Source: Comamonas sp. NLF-1-9
GTDB lineage: Bacteria > Pseudomonadota > Gammaproteobacteria > Burkholderiales > Burkholderiaceae_C
Assembly (NCBI RefSeq): GCF_019195435.1
Contig: NZ_CP078069.1
Span: 1,240,001-1,304,000 of the forward strand
Length of the DNA: 64,000 nt
Direction: 5' to 3'
Shown here: piece after piece, positions 54,838 to 63,412 of the stretch
Position numbering within the stretch: position 1 is the first letter of the stretch
Layout of the letters: every line of letters begins with the position of its first letter
Position numbers and translations under genes: made by a program
Notes under the pieces: model-generated
Database searches by the model: none
Told to the model about the DNA's origin: nothing
What the model saw: only the letters and a program-made list of their open reading frames with translations

Positions 54838-54863
54838 GTTCAAGCGCTGTCAGCTATTGTTTT
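54838..54863 (-). repeat. Dispersed repeat, copy F (left half only)
   Basis: Minus strand CAATAGCTGACAGCGCTTGA matches the left half of the repeat core; no right arm is seen. It fills the gap between the yicC stop and the gmk ATG, reading toward gmk. Confidence 0.55.
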
Positions 54864-55766
54864 TCATTCGATATTCTGCACCTGCTCGCGCATCTGCTCG
54901 ATCAGCACCTTCATGTCCACGCTGATGCGCGTGAGCTCCATGCTGGCGGATTTGGAGCCCAGGGTATTGGCCTCGCGGTGCAGCTCCTGGATCAGGAAGT
55001 CCAGGCGCTTGCCGATCTCGCCGCCGCCCTCGATCAGGCGCGCGATCTCGTCCAGGTGCGAATCCAGGCGGGTGATCTCCTCGGCCACGTCGATGCGCAT
55101 GGCGTAGGCCGTGGCTTCGGCCAGCGCGCGTTCCTGCACCGCCTGGGGCGTGGCGCTGGCCGCGCTCAGCTGCATGGCCTGCTCCCAGCGTTCGAGAAAG
55201 CGCTCGCGCTGCTGGCGCACCAGTTCGGGCACCATGGGCTCGGCACGCCGCGCCAGCGCGCGCAGCTGCTGCACCCGGCCCAGCAGCATCGCGGCAAGGC
55301 GCTCGCCCTCGGCGGCGCGCGCCTGCTTGAGCGCATCGAGCGCCTGCGCCAGCGCCTGCTGCAGCGGCTTGGCCCAGTCCTGGCGCGCCGCTCCCACCTG
55401 CCCGCCCAGGCGCAGCGCGTCGGCCACGCTGAGCGCCGCTGCCTCGGGCAGCCAGGCGCGCACGCCCGCCTGCACGCTGGCCAGACGCTGCAGCGCGTCG
55501 CTTGCGGGCAGTTGCAGCGCGCCCTGCTCGCCCAGGTCGACGAAGGCGCGCACTTCCACCTTGCCGCGCTGCAGCGCCGCGCCCACCATGGAGCGCACCA
55601 TGGCCTCGTGCGCGCGCAATTCATCGGCCAGGCGCAGCGACAAATCGAGGAAGCGGCTGTTGACCGAACGCAGCTCCAGACCCAGGCGCGCGGCGCCGCC
55701 TTTGCCTGTCGTATCGTCGGGTTGCAGCTGGATGCTGGCGTAACCCGTCATGCTATAAACTGCCAT
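54864..55766 (-). CDS. yicC: YicC-family endoribonuclease-like protein
   Basis: A 300-residue protein of the YicC/YloC family: N-terminal MAVYSMTGYASI and LRSVNSRFLDLSLRL, C-terminal RLDFLIQELHREANTLGSKSAS. Relatives are reported as RNA-degrading enzymes affecting small RNA turnover. The start ATG 55766 begins at the conserved block. It comes before gmk in the same direction and is divergent from the kinase gene. Confidence 0.93.
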   Translation of the reverse strand: MAVYSMTGYASIQLQPDDTTGKGGAARLGLELRSVNSRFLDLSLRLADELRAHEAMVRSMVGAALQRGKVEVRAFVDLGEQGALQLPASDALQRLASVQAGVRAWLPEAAALSVADALRLGGQVGAARQDWAKPLQQALAQALDALKQARAAEGERLAAMLLGRVQQLRALARRAEPMVPELVRQQRERFLERWEQAMQLSAASATPQAVQERALAEATAYAMRIDVAEEITRLDSHLDEIARLIEGGGEIGKRLDFLIQELHREANTLGSKSASMELTRISVDMKVLIEQMREQVQNIE

Positions 55767-55856
55767 GGGCCTTCTCGTGATTGAACCGTTGCGACATCGC
55801 ACCAGCGGGAAGAATTATCCCGTCTGCGCCGTGCGCCCGCTCTGAGCAGCCCCACC

Positions 55857-56888
55857 ATGTCCACGCCCTCGCCCAAGGTCAAGCCGGCAGCGCTGCCGGA
55901 AAACACCATGATCGGCGGCTACCGCATCGTGCGCAAGCTCGCTGCGGGCGGTTTTGGCGTGGTCTATCTGGCGCTCGATCGCGAAGGCCAGCAGGTAGCG
56001 ATCAAGGAATACCTTCCGGCCTCGCTCGCCACGCGCTCGCCCGGCGAACTGCAGCCCCAGGTGGCGACCGAAAAACTCTCGCTGTACCGGCTGGGCCTGA
56101 AGAGCTTTTTCGAAGAGGGGCGCGCGCTCGCGCAGATTGCCCACTCTTCGGTGGTGACGGTGCTCAACTTCTTTCGCGAGAACGAGACCGTCTACATGGT
56201 CATGAACTACCTGGAGGGCGCGTCGCTGCAGGAGTTCATCATCACCGCGCGCTCGCTCAAGCAGGAGAAGGTGTTTCGCGAATCCACCATCCGCTCGCTG
56301 TTCGACGAGGTGCTGCGCGGCCTGCGCGTGGTGCACCAGCACCGCATGCTGCACCTGGACATCAAGCCTGCCAATGTTTTCATCACGGACGACAACCGCT
56401 CGGTGCTGATCGACTTCGGCGCGGCGCGCGAGGTGCTGTCCAAGGAAGGCAACTTCGTGCGCCCGATGTACACGCCGGGCTTTGCCGCACCCGAGATGTA
56501 CCGGCGCGACTCGGCGCTGGGGCCGTGGACCGACATCTATGCGATCGGCGCCTGCATGTATGCCTGCATGCACGGCTATCCGCCGCCGGAGGCGCCGCAG
56601 CGCCAGAGCAAGGACAAGCTCACCGCCTCGCTGCAGAAGCTGCGCGGCGTGTATTCGGACAACCTGATCGAGCTCGTCGAATGGTGCATGGCGCTGGGGC
56701 CGCTGGAGCGGCCGCAGTCGGTGTTCACGCTGCAAAAAGAGCTCTCGCGCGAGGGTGAGCGCCGTTACACGCGCCTGTCCATGGCCGAGAAGATGCGCAT
56801 GCAGCTCGACTCCTTCGTCTCCGACGTCAAGAAACCCAATTCACCCAAACCCAGCATCGCTTCGGCAACGGGGATGCGCCCGAAATGA
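55857..56888 (+). CDS. Hanks-type Ser/Thr protein kinase
   Basis: A 343-residue soluble kinase: Gly loop KLAAGGFGVVYLA, ATP-binding Lys50 in VAIKEYLP, catalytic HLDIKPANV (Asp168), DFG (186-188), and activation-segment YTPGFAAPEMY. All catalytic residues are present. There is no transmembrane or extracellular sensor domain, only a basic tail of about 60 residues. Its stop overlaps the ATG of a PP2C phosphatase, so the pair is coupled. Targets are unknown; kinases of this kind are related to those of type VI secretion clusters, but no such cluster is here. Confidence 0.92.
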   Translation: MSTPSPKVKPAALPENTMIGGYRIVRKLAAGGFGVVYLALDREGQQVAIKEYLPASLATRSPGELQPQVATEKLSLYRLGLKSFFEEGRALAQIAHSSVVTVLNFFRENETVYMVMNYLEGASLQEFIITARSLKQEKVFRESTIRSLFDEVLRGLRVVHQHRMLHLDIKPANVFITDDNRSVLIDFGAAREVLSKEGNFVRPMYTPGFAAPEMYRRDSALGPWTDIYAIGACMYACMHGYPPPEAPQRQSKDKLTASLQKLRGVYSDNLIELVEWCMALGPLERPQSVFTLQKELSREGERRYTRLSMAEKMRMQLDSFVSDVKKPNSPKPSIASATGMRPK

Positions 56889-57790
56889 AATTTTCCGTCT
56901 TCCAACTCAGCCGCCAGGGCGGCCGCGCCACCAACGAAGACCGCATGGGCTACGCCTACACGCGCGATGCCTGCCTGTTCGTGCTGGCCGACGGCATGGG
57001 CGGCCACCCGCAGGGCGAGGTGGCGGCGCAGATCGCCATCCAGACTGCCGCGCTCAAGTTCCAGAACGAGGCCAAGCCCACGCTGCCCGACGTCGGCGCC
57101 TTCCTCTCCAGCGTGGTGATGGTCGCGCACGAGCAGATCCTGCGCTACGCCGCCGCGCGCGGCATGGCCGACGCACCGCGCACCACGCTGGCCGTGGCGA
57201 TCGTGCAGGACGGGCAGGTGCGCTGGGTGCACTGCGGCGATTCGCGCGTCTATCTGGTGCGCAACAGCAAGCTGCTGGCGCGCACGCGCGACCACTCCTA
57301 CCGCGAGCTGCGCGACGCCATGGGCACGACGGACGCGGTCAACCGCAACGTGCTCTTCACCTGCCTGGGCTCGCCCGCCCGGCCGATGTACGACGTCTCC
57401 AACGCCATGACGCTCGATAGTGGCGACCGCATCATGCTGTGCTCCGACGGCCTGTGGGATGCGCTCGACGACAAGGCCATCGTGCAGGTGCTGTCGCACC
57501 AGCGCGTGAGCCAGGCGGTGCCGACGCTGGTGGAGATGGCGCTGCGCAAGGCCGGCGGCAACAGCGACAACGTGACCGCCGTGGCCATGCAGTGGGAAAC
57601 CCCGGGCATCCCTGACGCCACCGAGGGCGAAGCAGTGGACACCGGCACCGACGACACCTTTGCCTCTACCATCCAGACCGACGAATTCGAGACCGGCGAC
57701 AACTTCCTCGACGAGGAAGCGATCGAGCGCTCGATCGCCGAAATCAACGAAACCATACGGCGCACCGCCGCGCGCAAGGCCCAGGGCTGA
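56885..57790 (+). CDS. PP2C-type Ser/Thr phosphatase
   Basis: A 301-residue metal-dependent phosphatase with the full motif set: [43 protein letters not shown] and [12 protein letters not shown]. It should reverse phosphorylation by the kinase encoded just upstream (4-nt overlap). The C-terminal 55 residues are acidic and then helical. It precedes rph by 52 nt. Confidence 0.92.
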   Translation: MKFSVFQLSRQGGRATNEDRMGYAYTRDACLFVLADGMGGHPQGEVAAQIAIQTAALKFQNEAKPTLPDVGAFLSSVVMVAHEQILRYAAARGMADAPRTTLAVAIVQDGQVRWVHCGDSRVYLVRNSKLLARTRDHSYRELRDAMGTTDAVNRNVLFTCLGSPARPMYDVSNAMTLDSGDRIMLCSDGLWDALDDKAIVQVLSHQRVSQAVPTLVEMALRKAGGNSDNVTAVAMQWETPGIPDATEGEAVDTGTDDTFASTIQTDEFETGDNFLDEEAIERSIAEINETIRRTAARKAQG

Positions 57791-57842
57791 GACGCGGGGG
57801 CGCCACGCCTGGCGCGCGCGCAGACCGCGCGCCCGAAGATCC

Positions 57843-58574
57843 ATGAGCAAGACCTACAGCCGCAGCGGCGGCCGCGCTTTTGACGCCTTGCGCCCGGTGC
57901 GCATCACCCGCCACTACACCATGCATGCCGAAGGTTCGGTGCTGATCGAGTTCGGCGCAACCAGGGTGTTGTGCACCGCATCGGTCGAAGACAAGGTACC
58001 GCCGCACAAACGCGGCAGCGGCGAAGGCTGGGTGACGGCCGAATACGGCATGCTGCCGCGCGCCACCAACACCCGCGGTGCGCGCGAAGCCGCCAAGGGC
58101 AAGCAAAGCGGGCGCACGCAGGAGATCCAGCGCCTGATCGGGCGCAGCCTGCGCGCGGTGTTTGACCTGCAAGGGCTGGGCGAGCGCACCATCACCCTGG
58201 ACTGCGACGTGCTGCAAGCCGACGGCGGCACGCGCACCGCGGCCATCACCGGCGCCTGGGTAGCGGCGCACGACGCCGTGGCCACGCTGCTGCAAGCCGG
58301 CGCACTCAGCAAAACGCCTATCACCGGGGCCGTGGCCGCGATCTCGGTAGGCATGGTGCAAGGCACACCGCTGCTCGATCTGGAATACGTCGAGGACTCG
58401 GCCTGCGACACCGACATGAACATCGTCATGACCGGGGCCGGCCAGTTCGTGGAAATCCAGGGCACGGCCGAAGGCGTGAGCTTCTCCCGCGCCGAACTCG
58501 ATGAACTGCTGCGGCTGGGCGAACTGGGCATCACCGAGTTGCTTGCACTGCAGCAGCAATCACTCTCAATTTGA
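57843..58574 (+). CDS. rph: Ribonuclease PH
   Basis: A 243-residue phosphorolytic 3'-exonuclease with [20 protein letters not shown] and the [13 protein letters not shown] block. It trims tRNA 3' ends using phosphate. The stop TGA (58572-58574) overlaps the left edge of repeat copy G. Cluster with rdgB and hemW is conserved. Confidence 0.96.
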   Translation: MSKTYSRSGGRAFDALRPVRITRHYTMHAEGSVLIEFGATRVLCTASVEDKVPPHKRGSGEGWVTAEYGMLPRATNTRGAREAAKGKQSGRTQEIQRLIGRSLRAVFDLQGLGERTITLDCDVLQADGGTRTAAITGAWVAAHDAVATLLQAGALSKTPITGAVAAISVGMVQGTPLLDLEYVEDSACDTDMNIVMTGAGQFVEIQGTAEGVSFSRAELDELLRLGELGITELLALQQQSLSI

Positions 58575-58618
58575 GAGCTGCTAGCGCTTGCCATGCAAGC
58601 GTTTGAGCCACTTTTGAC
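58573..58618 (+). repeat. Dispersed palindromic repeat, copy G
   Basis: GAGAGCTGCTAGCGCTTGCC then ATGCAAGCGTTTGAGCCACTTTTGAC. The inner arms GCGCTTGC and GCAAGCG are perfect. It fills the entire rph-rdgB gap: the left edge overlaps the rph stop and the right edge is next to the rdgB ATG. Confidence 0.88.
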
Positions 58619-59218
58619 ATGAAACTTGTTCTTGCCTCGCACAACAGCGGAAAGCTCGCCGAACTGCAGGCCTTGATGGCTCCGCTGGGGGTGCAACTCA
58701 TCGCCCAGGGCGAGCTCGGGGTGAGCGCGCCCGAAGAGCCGTTTCACACCTTCGTGGAAAACGCCCTGGTCAAGGCGCGCCACGCCAGCGGCGCTACCGG
58801 CCTGCCCGCGCTGGCCGACGACGCGGGCCTGTGCATCGCGGCCTTCGGCGGCGCGCCGGGCGTGCAGACCGCAAGCTACGCCACGCGCCTGGGCTACGAG
58901 CAAAGCGACGCCAACAACGTGCGTGCGCTGCTTGAACAAATGGCGGGCGTGCAGGACCGGCGCGCCACCATGGTCAGCACCCTGGTAGCAGTGCGCAACC
59001 CGCAAGACCCCGAGCCCTTGATCGCCGTCGGGCGCGTGAGCGGCGAGATCACCCAGGCGCCACGCGGCAGTGGCGGCTTCGGTTTTGACCCGGTGATGTT
59101 CCTGCCCGAGTTCGGCAAAACCTTTGCCGAGCTGCCCACCGAGCTGAAAAACGCCCACAGCCACAGGGGTCGGGCGGTGCAGCAGATGCTCGCGCTCATG
59201 CGAGAGTACTGGCTCTGA
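58619..59218 (+). CDS. rdgB: XTP/dITP pyrophosphatase RdgB
   Basis: A 199-residue Ham1-type house-cleaning enzyme that removes non-canonical purine triphosphates. Visible are KLVLASHNSGKLAELQAL, ALADDAGLCIAAFGGAPGV and GSGGFGFDPVMFLPE. The ATG at 58619 is confirmed by the family N-terminus but has no Shine-Dalgarno; repeat G abuts it. Confidence 0.96.
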   Translation: MKLVLASHNSGKLAELQALMAPLGVQLIAQGELGVSAPEEPFHTFVENALVKARHASGATGLPALADDAGLCIAAFGGAPGVQTASYATRLGYEQSDANNVRALLEQMAGVQDRRATMVSTLVAVRNPQDPEPLIAVGRVSGEITQAPRGSGGFGFDPVMFLPEFGKTFAELPTELKNAHSHRGRAVQQMLALMREYWL

Positions 59219-59231
59219 GGCCAGCGCCCTA

Positions 59232-59291
59232 CTGCATTTTTTCCAGCCTTTTTGGCCTCTAGCGCTTTCCCATCAAGCGCGAGCAGCTATC
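59232..59291 (-). repeat. Dispersed palindromic repeat, copy H
   Basis: Minus strand GATAGCTGCTCGCGCTTGATG then GGAAAGCGCTAGAGGCCAAAAAGG. It is a full copy in the rdgB-hemW gap, oriented against both neighbours, and ends about 20 bases before the hemW ATG. Confidence 0.85.
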
Positions 59292-59311
59292 GTTTCAGGA
59301 ACAAACCCGCC

Positions 59312-60523
59312 ATGAACCCACAGACCACGCCGCTGCAGGACGTGCAGCACTACATCGGCCCGGGGCCTCTGCGCCTGCCCAGCCTGCCACCGCTGTCGGT
59401 TTACGTGCACATTCCCTGGTGCCTGAAGAAGTGCCCCTACTGCGACTTCAACTCGCACGCGCTCCAGGAGGGCGAAGGCGCGCCCGAAGCGCGCTACATC
59501 GACGCCCTCACCGCCGACCTGGAAGCCGCGCTGCCCCTGGTCTGGGGCCGCACCGTAAGCAGCATCTTCATCGGCGGGGGCACGCCCAGCCTGTTCTCGC
59601 CCGAAGCCATAGACCGGCTGATCGCGATGGTCCGCGCCCGCCTGATGCTGGAAGCTGGCTGCGAGATCACGCTGGAAGCGAACCCCGGCACCTTCGAGAA
59701 AGACCGCTTCAAGGCCTTTCGCGACGCTGGCGTGACCCGCCTGTCCATCGGCGTGCAAAGCTTCAACGACGCCCACCTCAAAGCCATAGGCCGGGTGCAC
59801 GACGCGGCGCAGGCGCGCGCCGCCGCCGGGGAAGCCGCACAGTGCTTTGAAACCTTCAACCTCGACCTGATGTACGCCCTGCCCGGCCAGAGCGTGGCCG
59901 AGCTGGAGCAGGACGTGCGCACCGCGCTGTCGTTTGCGCCGCCGCACCTGTCTATCTACCACCTGACCGTGGAGCCCAACACGCTGTTTGCCAAGTACCC
60001 GCCGCGCCTGCCCGACGACGACACCGCCTGGGAGATGCTCGACCGCATCAGCGCGCTGACGGCCGCCCAGGGACTGGAGCGCTACGAAGTCTCGGCCTAC
60101 GCCAAAGCCGCGCACCGCTGCACGCACAACATCAACTACTGGTCGTTTGGCGACTACATCGGCATAGGCGCGGGCGCGCACGGCAAGCTGAGCTTTGCCC
60201 ACCGCGTGGTGCGCCAGGTGCGCTACCGCGACCCCAGGCACTACATGGAGCACGCGCTGGCGGGCAACGCCGTGGCGCAAGAGCACGAGGTGAGCAAACA
60301 GGACCTGGCCTTCGAGTTCATGCTCAACGCCCTGCGTCTGAAGGACGGCTTTCTGGTGCGCGACTTCTGCACCCGCACCGGCCAGCCGGTGACAGCCATC
60401 ACCCAGGGCCTGAAGGCCGCCGAGGCCAAGGGCCTGCTCAAGACCAACCTCGTGCACGTGCAGCCGACGCAAAAGGGCTTTGACTTCCTGAGCGATCTGC
60501 AGGGAATGTTCCTGCCTGCCTGA
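59312..60523 (+). CDS. hemW: HemW, radical SAM heme chaperone
   Basis: A 403-residue radical SAM protein. The motif CLKKCPYCDF has the C-x3-C-x2-C cysteines but Phe instead of the fourth Cys typical of HemN, which marks HemW. GGGTPSLFSPEAIDRL, GVQSFND and INYWSFGDYIGIGAGAHGK also fit. It binds heme and probably delivers it, rather than oxidising coproporphyrinogen. Start ATG 59312; the open frame upstream runs through repeat H. Confidence 0.93.
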   Translation: MNPQTTPLQDVQHYIGPGPLRLPSLPPLSVYVHIPWCLKKCPYCDFNSHALQEGEGAPEARYIDALTADLEAALPLVWGRTVSSIFIGGGTPSLFSPEAIDRLIAMVRARLMLEAGCEITLEANPGTFEKDRFKAFRDAGVTRLSIGVQSFNDAHLKAIGRVHDAAQARAAAGEAAQCFETFNLDLMYALPGQSVAELEQDVRTALSFAPPHLSIYHLTVEPNTLFAKYPPRLPDDDTAWEMLDRISALTAAQGLERYEVSAYAKAAHRCTHNINYWSFGDYIGIGAGAHGKLSFAHRVVRQVRYRDPRHYMEHALAGNAVAQEHEVSKQDLAFEFMLNALRLKDGFLVRDFCTRTGQPVTAITQGLKAAEAKGLLKTNLVHVQPTQKGFDFLSDLQGMFLPA

Positions 60524-60529
60524 AGACCA

Positions 60530-60552
60530 GCTGAAGCGCCGAGCGCTTCAGC
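60530..60552. other. Hairpin between converging hemW and I78 gene
   Basis: GCTGAAGCGC (60530-60539) and GCGCTTCAGC (60543-60552) form a perfect ten-base stem with loop CGA, covering the stop codon of the minus-strand lipoprotein gene. There is no T run, so termination would be imperfect. Confidence 0.55.
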
Positions 60553-60874
60553 CGCAGCGCGCAGCCAGGATCACGCCCTTGGCGTTGACTTCCAGATTCA
60601 GCCGCTGCGCGTCGAATTCCTTGGTCGTCACCTGCCCCGGGTGCAGCACCCGCGCCATGCGCGCGCCGGCGGCCACCCGGGCCTGCTCCACCACCTGGGC
60701 GCTGGCCGCCTTGCCCACGACGGCCTGCGCACCAGCGGCAGCGCAGGTGCCGCCCGCCGGTGCATCGCTGCGCCCCAGGGGCGCGGGCTGCGCCTGCTGC
60801 TGCCCAGGCATGCTGGTAGTGCACGCCGCCATGCCGAGCGCGCACGCCGCGGCCAACCAGAGTCGAATCCTCAT
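60548..60874 (-). CDS. I78-family peptidase-inhibitor-like lipoprotein
   Basis: A 108-residue lipoprotein with lipobox GMAAC (Cys18), a short linker and a domain that fits the I78 inhibitor pattern: GGTCAAAGAQAVVGKAAS, RMARVLHPGQVTTKEFDAQRLNLEV and a final Cys (ILAARCG), the two cysteines probably bridged. It would be anchored in the envelope and might block a serine protease. AAGGAG five bases before the ATG at 60874 sets the start. It lies 23 nt after the SPOR gene in the same direction. Confidence 0.78.
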   Translation of the reverse strand: MRIRLWLAAACALGMAACTTSMPGQQQAQPAPLGRSDAPAGGTCAAAGAQAVVGKAASAQVVEQARVAAGARMARVLHPGQVTTKEFDAQRLNLEVNAKGVILAARCG

Positions 60875-60897
60875 CACTGCTCCTTGCAACTGGGCCC

Positions 60898-62004
60898 TCA
60901 CTGTACGGCGGGAACCGCGTCCAACCCCAGCAGGCGCACCTTGGCCGCCGCTTCATTGGCTTGCGCTGCCGAGGTAAACGGCCCCACGCGCACGCGCTGC
61001 AGCGTCTTGCCGCTGGCCGATCGGGCCGGCGCCACCGTGACCGGCAGACCTTCGGCGCGCAGGCGCTCCTGCGCCCGCCGCGCATTGGCGGGCTCTGCAA
61101 ACATGCCTACGTTGATATAGAGCTTGCGCAGCTCCTGCGGCGGTGCGCGCCCGGCGGCGGCAGGCTCGGCCGGCTTGGCTGCGGGCGGCGCTGCAGCCGG
61201 CGCCGCGCGTGCGGGCGAAGCGGAGGCCGAAGGGACCGGCGCGCTGCCCGCCCCTGCCTCAGCCAGCGCGCCCAGCGCCGCTTCGGTGTCTTGTTGCAGG
61301 GCTGCGGCTTCGTCGGCATCCCAAACCGGGAGCGCAGCCGCGGCGGGCTGCGGCTCTGGCGCAGGCGCCTGCTCCACCGGGCGAATGGGCGTCGCGTGCG
61401 CGGGGGGCGGCGCTTGCGGCGCTGCCTGGCTTGAGGCCTCTGATACCCATTGCCACGCGGCCAACGCCAAAAGCGCCAGCAGCGCGGCGCTGCCCGCGCC
61501 CACCGCCCACAGCCTGCGGCGCGTGGGTGCGCCCGCTGCCAGAAGCGCCAAGGCCTGCTGCATGTTGGCAGCGGCACGCACGGCAGCCTCTACCCGCCGC
61601 TGTAGCTGGCGGTACAGCAGCGCATCGGCCCAGAGCCCGAAACCCGCTGCCAAGCCCAGCCACAGCGCCAGCGCCAGCCCGGCCAACATCGAGGGCGGCA
61701 GCACCAGCACGATCTGCGCCCCGAGCAACAGCAGCGCCAGCGCGACGACCAGCAGCAGCCACAACCCAAGCCAGGACCACAGACCGCGAAACGCCAACCA
61801 CGCAGGCGCCGCCACGGCCGCGGCCCAGTTCCACGAGGGCAGCGCGCGCCCAGCGGCATCGAACCGCGCAAAAACCTTCAGGTAACGCACGAGGTGCGTC
61901 GGCCCCAACGCCGCCGCCCGCAACTGCGCCGGCAGCCCGCCGACACCGTCGGCCGGCGCAGACATGCCAAGCGGCTGGGGCAAGCTGTCGGCGGTATCGG
62001 ACAT
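60898..62004 (-). CDS. SPOR-domain membrane protein
   Basis: A 368-residue inner-membrane protein. The N-terminal part (about 40-130) holds hydrophobic segments and the sequence SWNWAAAVAAPAWLAFRGLW, which resembles DUF2628; a further transmembrane segment is at about 166-186. A long Ala/Pro linker precedes a C-terminal SPOR domain (about 290-368, KLYINVGMFAEPANARRAQERL and VRVGPFTSAAQANEAAAK). SPOR domains bind denuded septal peptidoglycan, so a cell-division role is likely. Confidence 0.82.
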   Translation of the reverse strand: MSDTADSLPQPLGMSAPADGVGGLPAQLRAAALGPTHLVRYLKVFARFDAAGRALPSWNWAAAVAAPAWLAFRGLWSWLGLWLLLVVALALLLLGAQIVLVLPPSMLAGLALALWLGLAAGFGLWADALLYRQLQRRVEAAVRAAANMQQALALLAAGAPTRRRLWAVGAGSAALLALLALAAWQWVSEASSQAAPQAPPPAHATPIRPVEQAPAPEPQPAAAALPVWDADEAAALQQDTEAALGALAEAGAGSAPVPSASASPARAAPAAAPPAAKPAEPAAAGRAPPQELRKLYINVGMFAEPANARRAQERLRAEGLPVTVAPARSASGKTLQRVRVGPFTSAAQANEAAAKVRLLGLDAVPAVQ

Positions 62005-62122
62005 GGAGCAAAGGCGGGCAGGCAGCGAAACGATGCGGGAACCCGGCGATTATTAGCGGTCCCGCCGCGCCGTCCAAACGCCGGGGGCCCATGGGCGCCA
62101 CTGGAGCCGGAGACTGCGGGAA

Positions 62123-62158
62123 AGAAAAAACCCCACTACGTTTCATGTAGCGGGGTTC
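62123..62158 (-). terminator. Terminator downstream of the CAU tRNA
   Basis: On the minus strand AACCCCGCTAC and GTAGTGGGGTT form a stem with one mismatch and a short loop, followed by six T (complement of 62125-62130). It ends the tRNA transcript and separates it from the SPOR gene. Confidence 0.88.
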
Positions 62159-62171
62159 CTTTTTGCGGTCC

Positions 62172-62248
62172 TGGTAGGCCGTGTTGGACTTGAACCAACG
62201 ACCAAAGGATTATGAGTCCTCTGCTCTGACCAACTGAGCTAACGGCCC
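62172..62248 (-). tRNA. tRNA with CAT anticodon (Met or Ile2)
   Basis: A 77-nt cloverleaf on the minus strand: acceptor GGGCCGT/ACGGCCT (one G-U), D-arm AGCTCAGTTGGTCAGAGC, anticodon loop CTCATAA, T-arm GGTTCAAGTCC and encoded CCA. It lacks the initiator tRNA features. The T-arm resembles Ile tRNA whose CAU is modified to lysidine, but elongator Met cannot be excluded by eye. Confidence 0.9.
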
Positions 62249-62292
62249 GAAAGCATGGCCCGCGCAAGGCGGGCCGGGCGCATTGTAGTGGT

Positions 62293-63306
62293 TCAGCTCC
62301 TGTGGCTCAGCGCGTTGCTAACCAGGCGCGAGGTGATGTCCACGATCTGGATCATGCGGTCGTAGGGCATGCGCGTCGGGCCGATCACGCCCAGCGTGCC
62401 GACGATCTGGCCGTCGACCTCATAGGGGGCGCTGACCACGGACAGCTCTTCGAACGGCACCACCTGGCTTTCGCCGCCAATGAAGATGCGCACGCCCTCG
62501 GCGCGGCTGGAGATGTCGAGCAGGCGCAGGATCTGCGTCTTTTGTTCGAACAGCGTGAAGGCGCGGCGCAGGTTGTCCATGTCGCTGGAAAAGTCGCTCA
62601 CCGCCAGCAGGTTGCGCTCGCCGGAGATGATGACCTCGTCCTGCGATTCGTCCAGCGCCTCGCTGCTGGCGTTGACCGCTGCCTGCATGAGCTGGACGAT
62701 CTCGGCGCGCAGGCTGTCCACTTCGCTCTTCAGGCGCTCGCGCACCTGTTCCATGGTCAGGCCGCCGTAGTTGGTGTTGAGAAAGTTGGCCGCCTCGACG
62801 AGCTGCGACTGGCTGGGGTCGGTCTCGGTGAAGATGACGCGGTTTTGCACGTCGCCGTCGGGCGAGACTATGATCACGAGCACGCGCCGCTCCGACAGCC
62901 GCAGAAACTCGATGTGCCGGAATACCGAGGCCCGGCGCGGCGCCATCACCACGCCGACGAACTGCGACAGGCTGGAGAGCATGTGCGCCGCATGCGCTAT
63001 CACTTTTTGCGGCTGCTCGGGCTTGATCTGCAGGTGCGGCAGACGCTCTTTCTGCACCGTGAGCATGGTGTCCACGAACAGGCGGTAGCCCTTGGCGGTG
63101 GGGATGCGCCCGGCCGAGGTGTGCGGGCTGGCGATGAGGCCGAGCTCTTCCAGATCGGACATGACGTTGCGCACCGTGGCCGGCGAAAGCTCCAGCCCGG
63201 AGGCGCGCGACAGCGTGCGCGAGCCGACCGGTTGCCCCTCGGCGATGTAGCGCTCCACCAGCGCCTTGAGCAACAATTTGCCACGCTCGTCCAGCATGCG
63301 TTTCAT
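62293..63306 (-). CDS. hrcA: Heat-inducible transcription repressor HrcA
   Basis: A 337-residue repressor with winged-helix N-terminus ([41 protein letters not shown]) and a GAF-like dimerisation domain. It binds CIRCE elements of groESL/dnaK and is tuned by GroEL. I see no CIRCE dyad near this gene. ATG 63306 is used; ATG 63297 ([10 protein letters not shown]) matches related proteins equally well. It is divergent from nadK. Confidence 0.94.
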   Translation of the reverse strand: MKRMLDERGKLLLKALVERYIAEGQPVGSRTLSRASGLELSPATVRNVMSDLEELGLIASPHTSAGRIPTAKGYRLFVDTMLTVQKERLPHLQIKPEQPQKVIAHAAHMLSSLSQFVGVVMAPRRASVFRHIEFLRLSERRVLVIIVSPDGDVQNRVIFTETDPSQSQLVEAANFLNTNYGGLTMEQVRERLKSEVDSLRAEIVQLMQAAVNASSEALDESQDEVIISGERNLLAVSDFSSDMDNLRRAFTLFEQKTQILRLLDISSRAEGVRIFIGGESQVVPFEELSVVSAPYEVDGQIVGTLGVIGPTRMPYDRMIQIVDITSRLVSNALSHRS

Positions 63307-63412
63307 TCTAGGGCCAGTCGCGGCCCGCACCCCGCTCCGCGCCCCCGAGCACCGCACCAGCGCTTACCATAGCAAGCCATACCGGCCCGCAGCGGGTGTT
63401 GTAATCAAGGCC

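Noticed and set aside
62172..62290. tRNA gene as a possible integration site
   Set aside because: No integrase, direct repeat of the tRNA 3' end or foreign-looking genes lie next to it.
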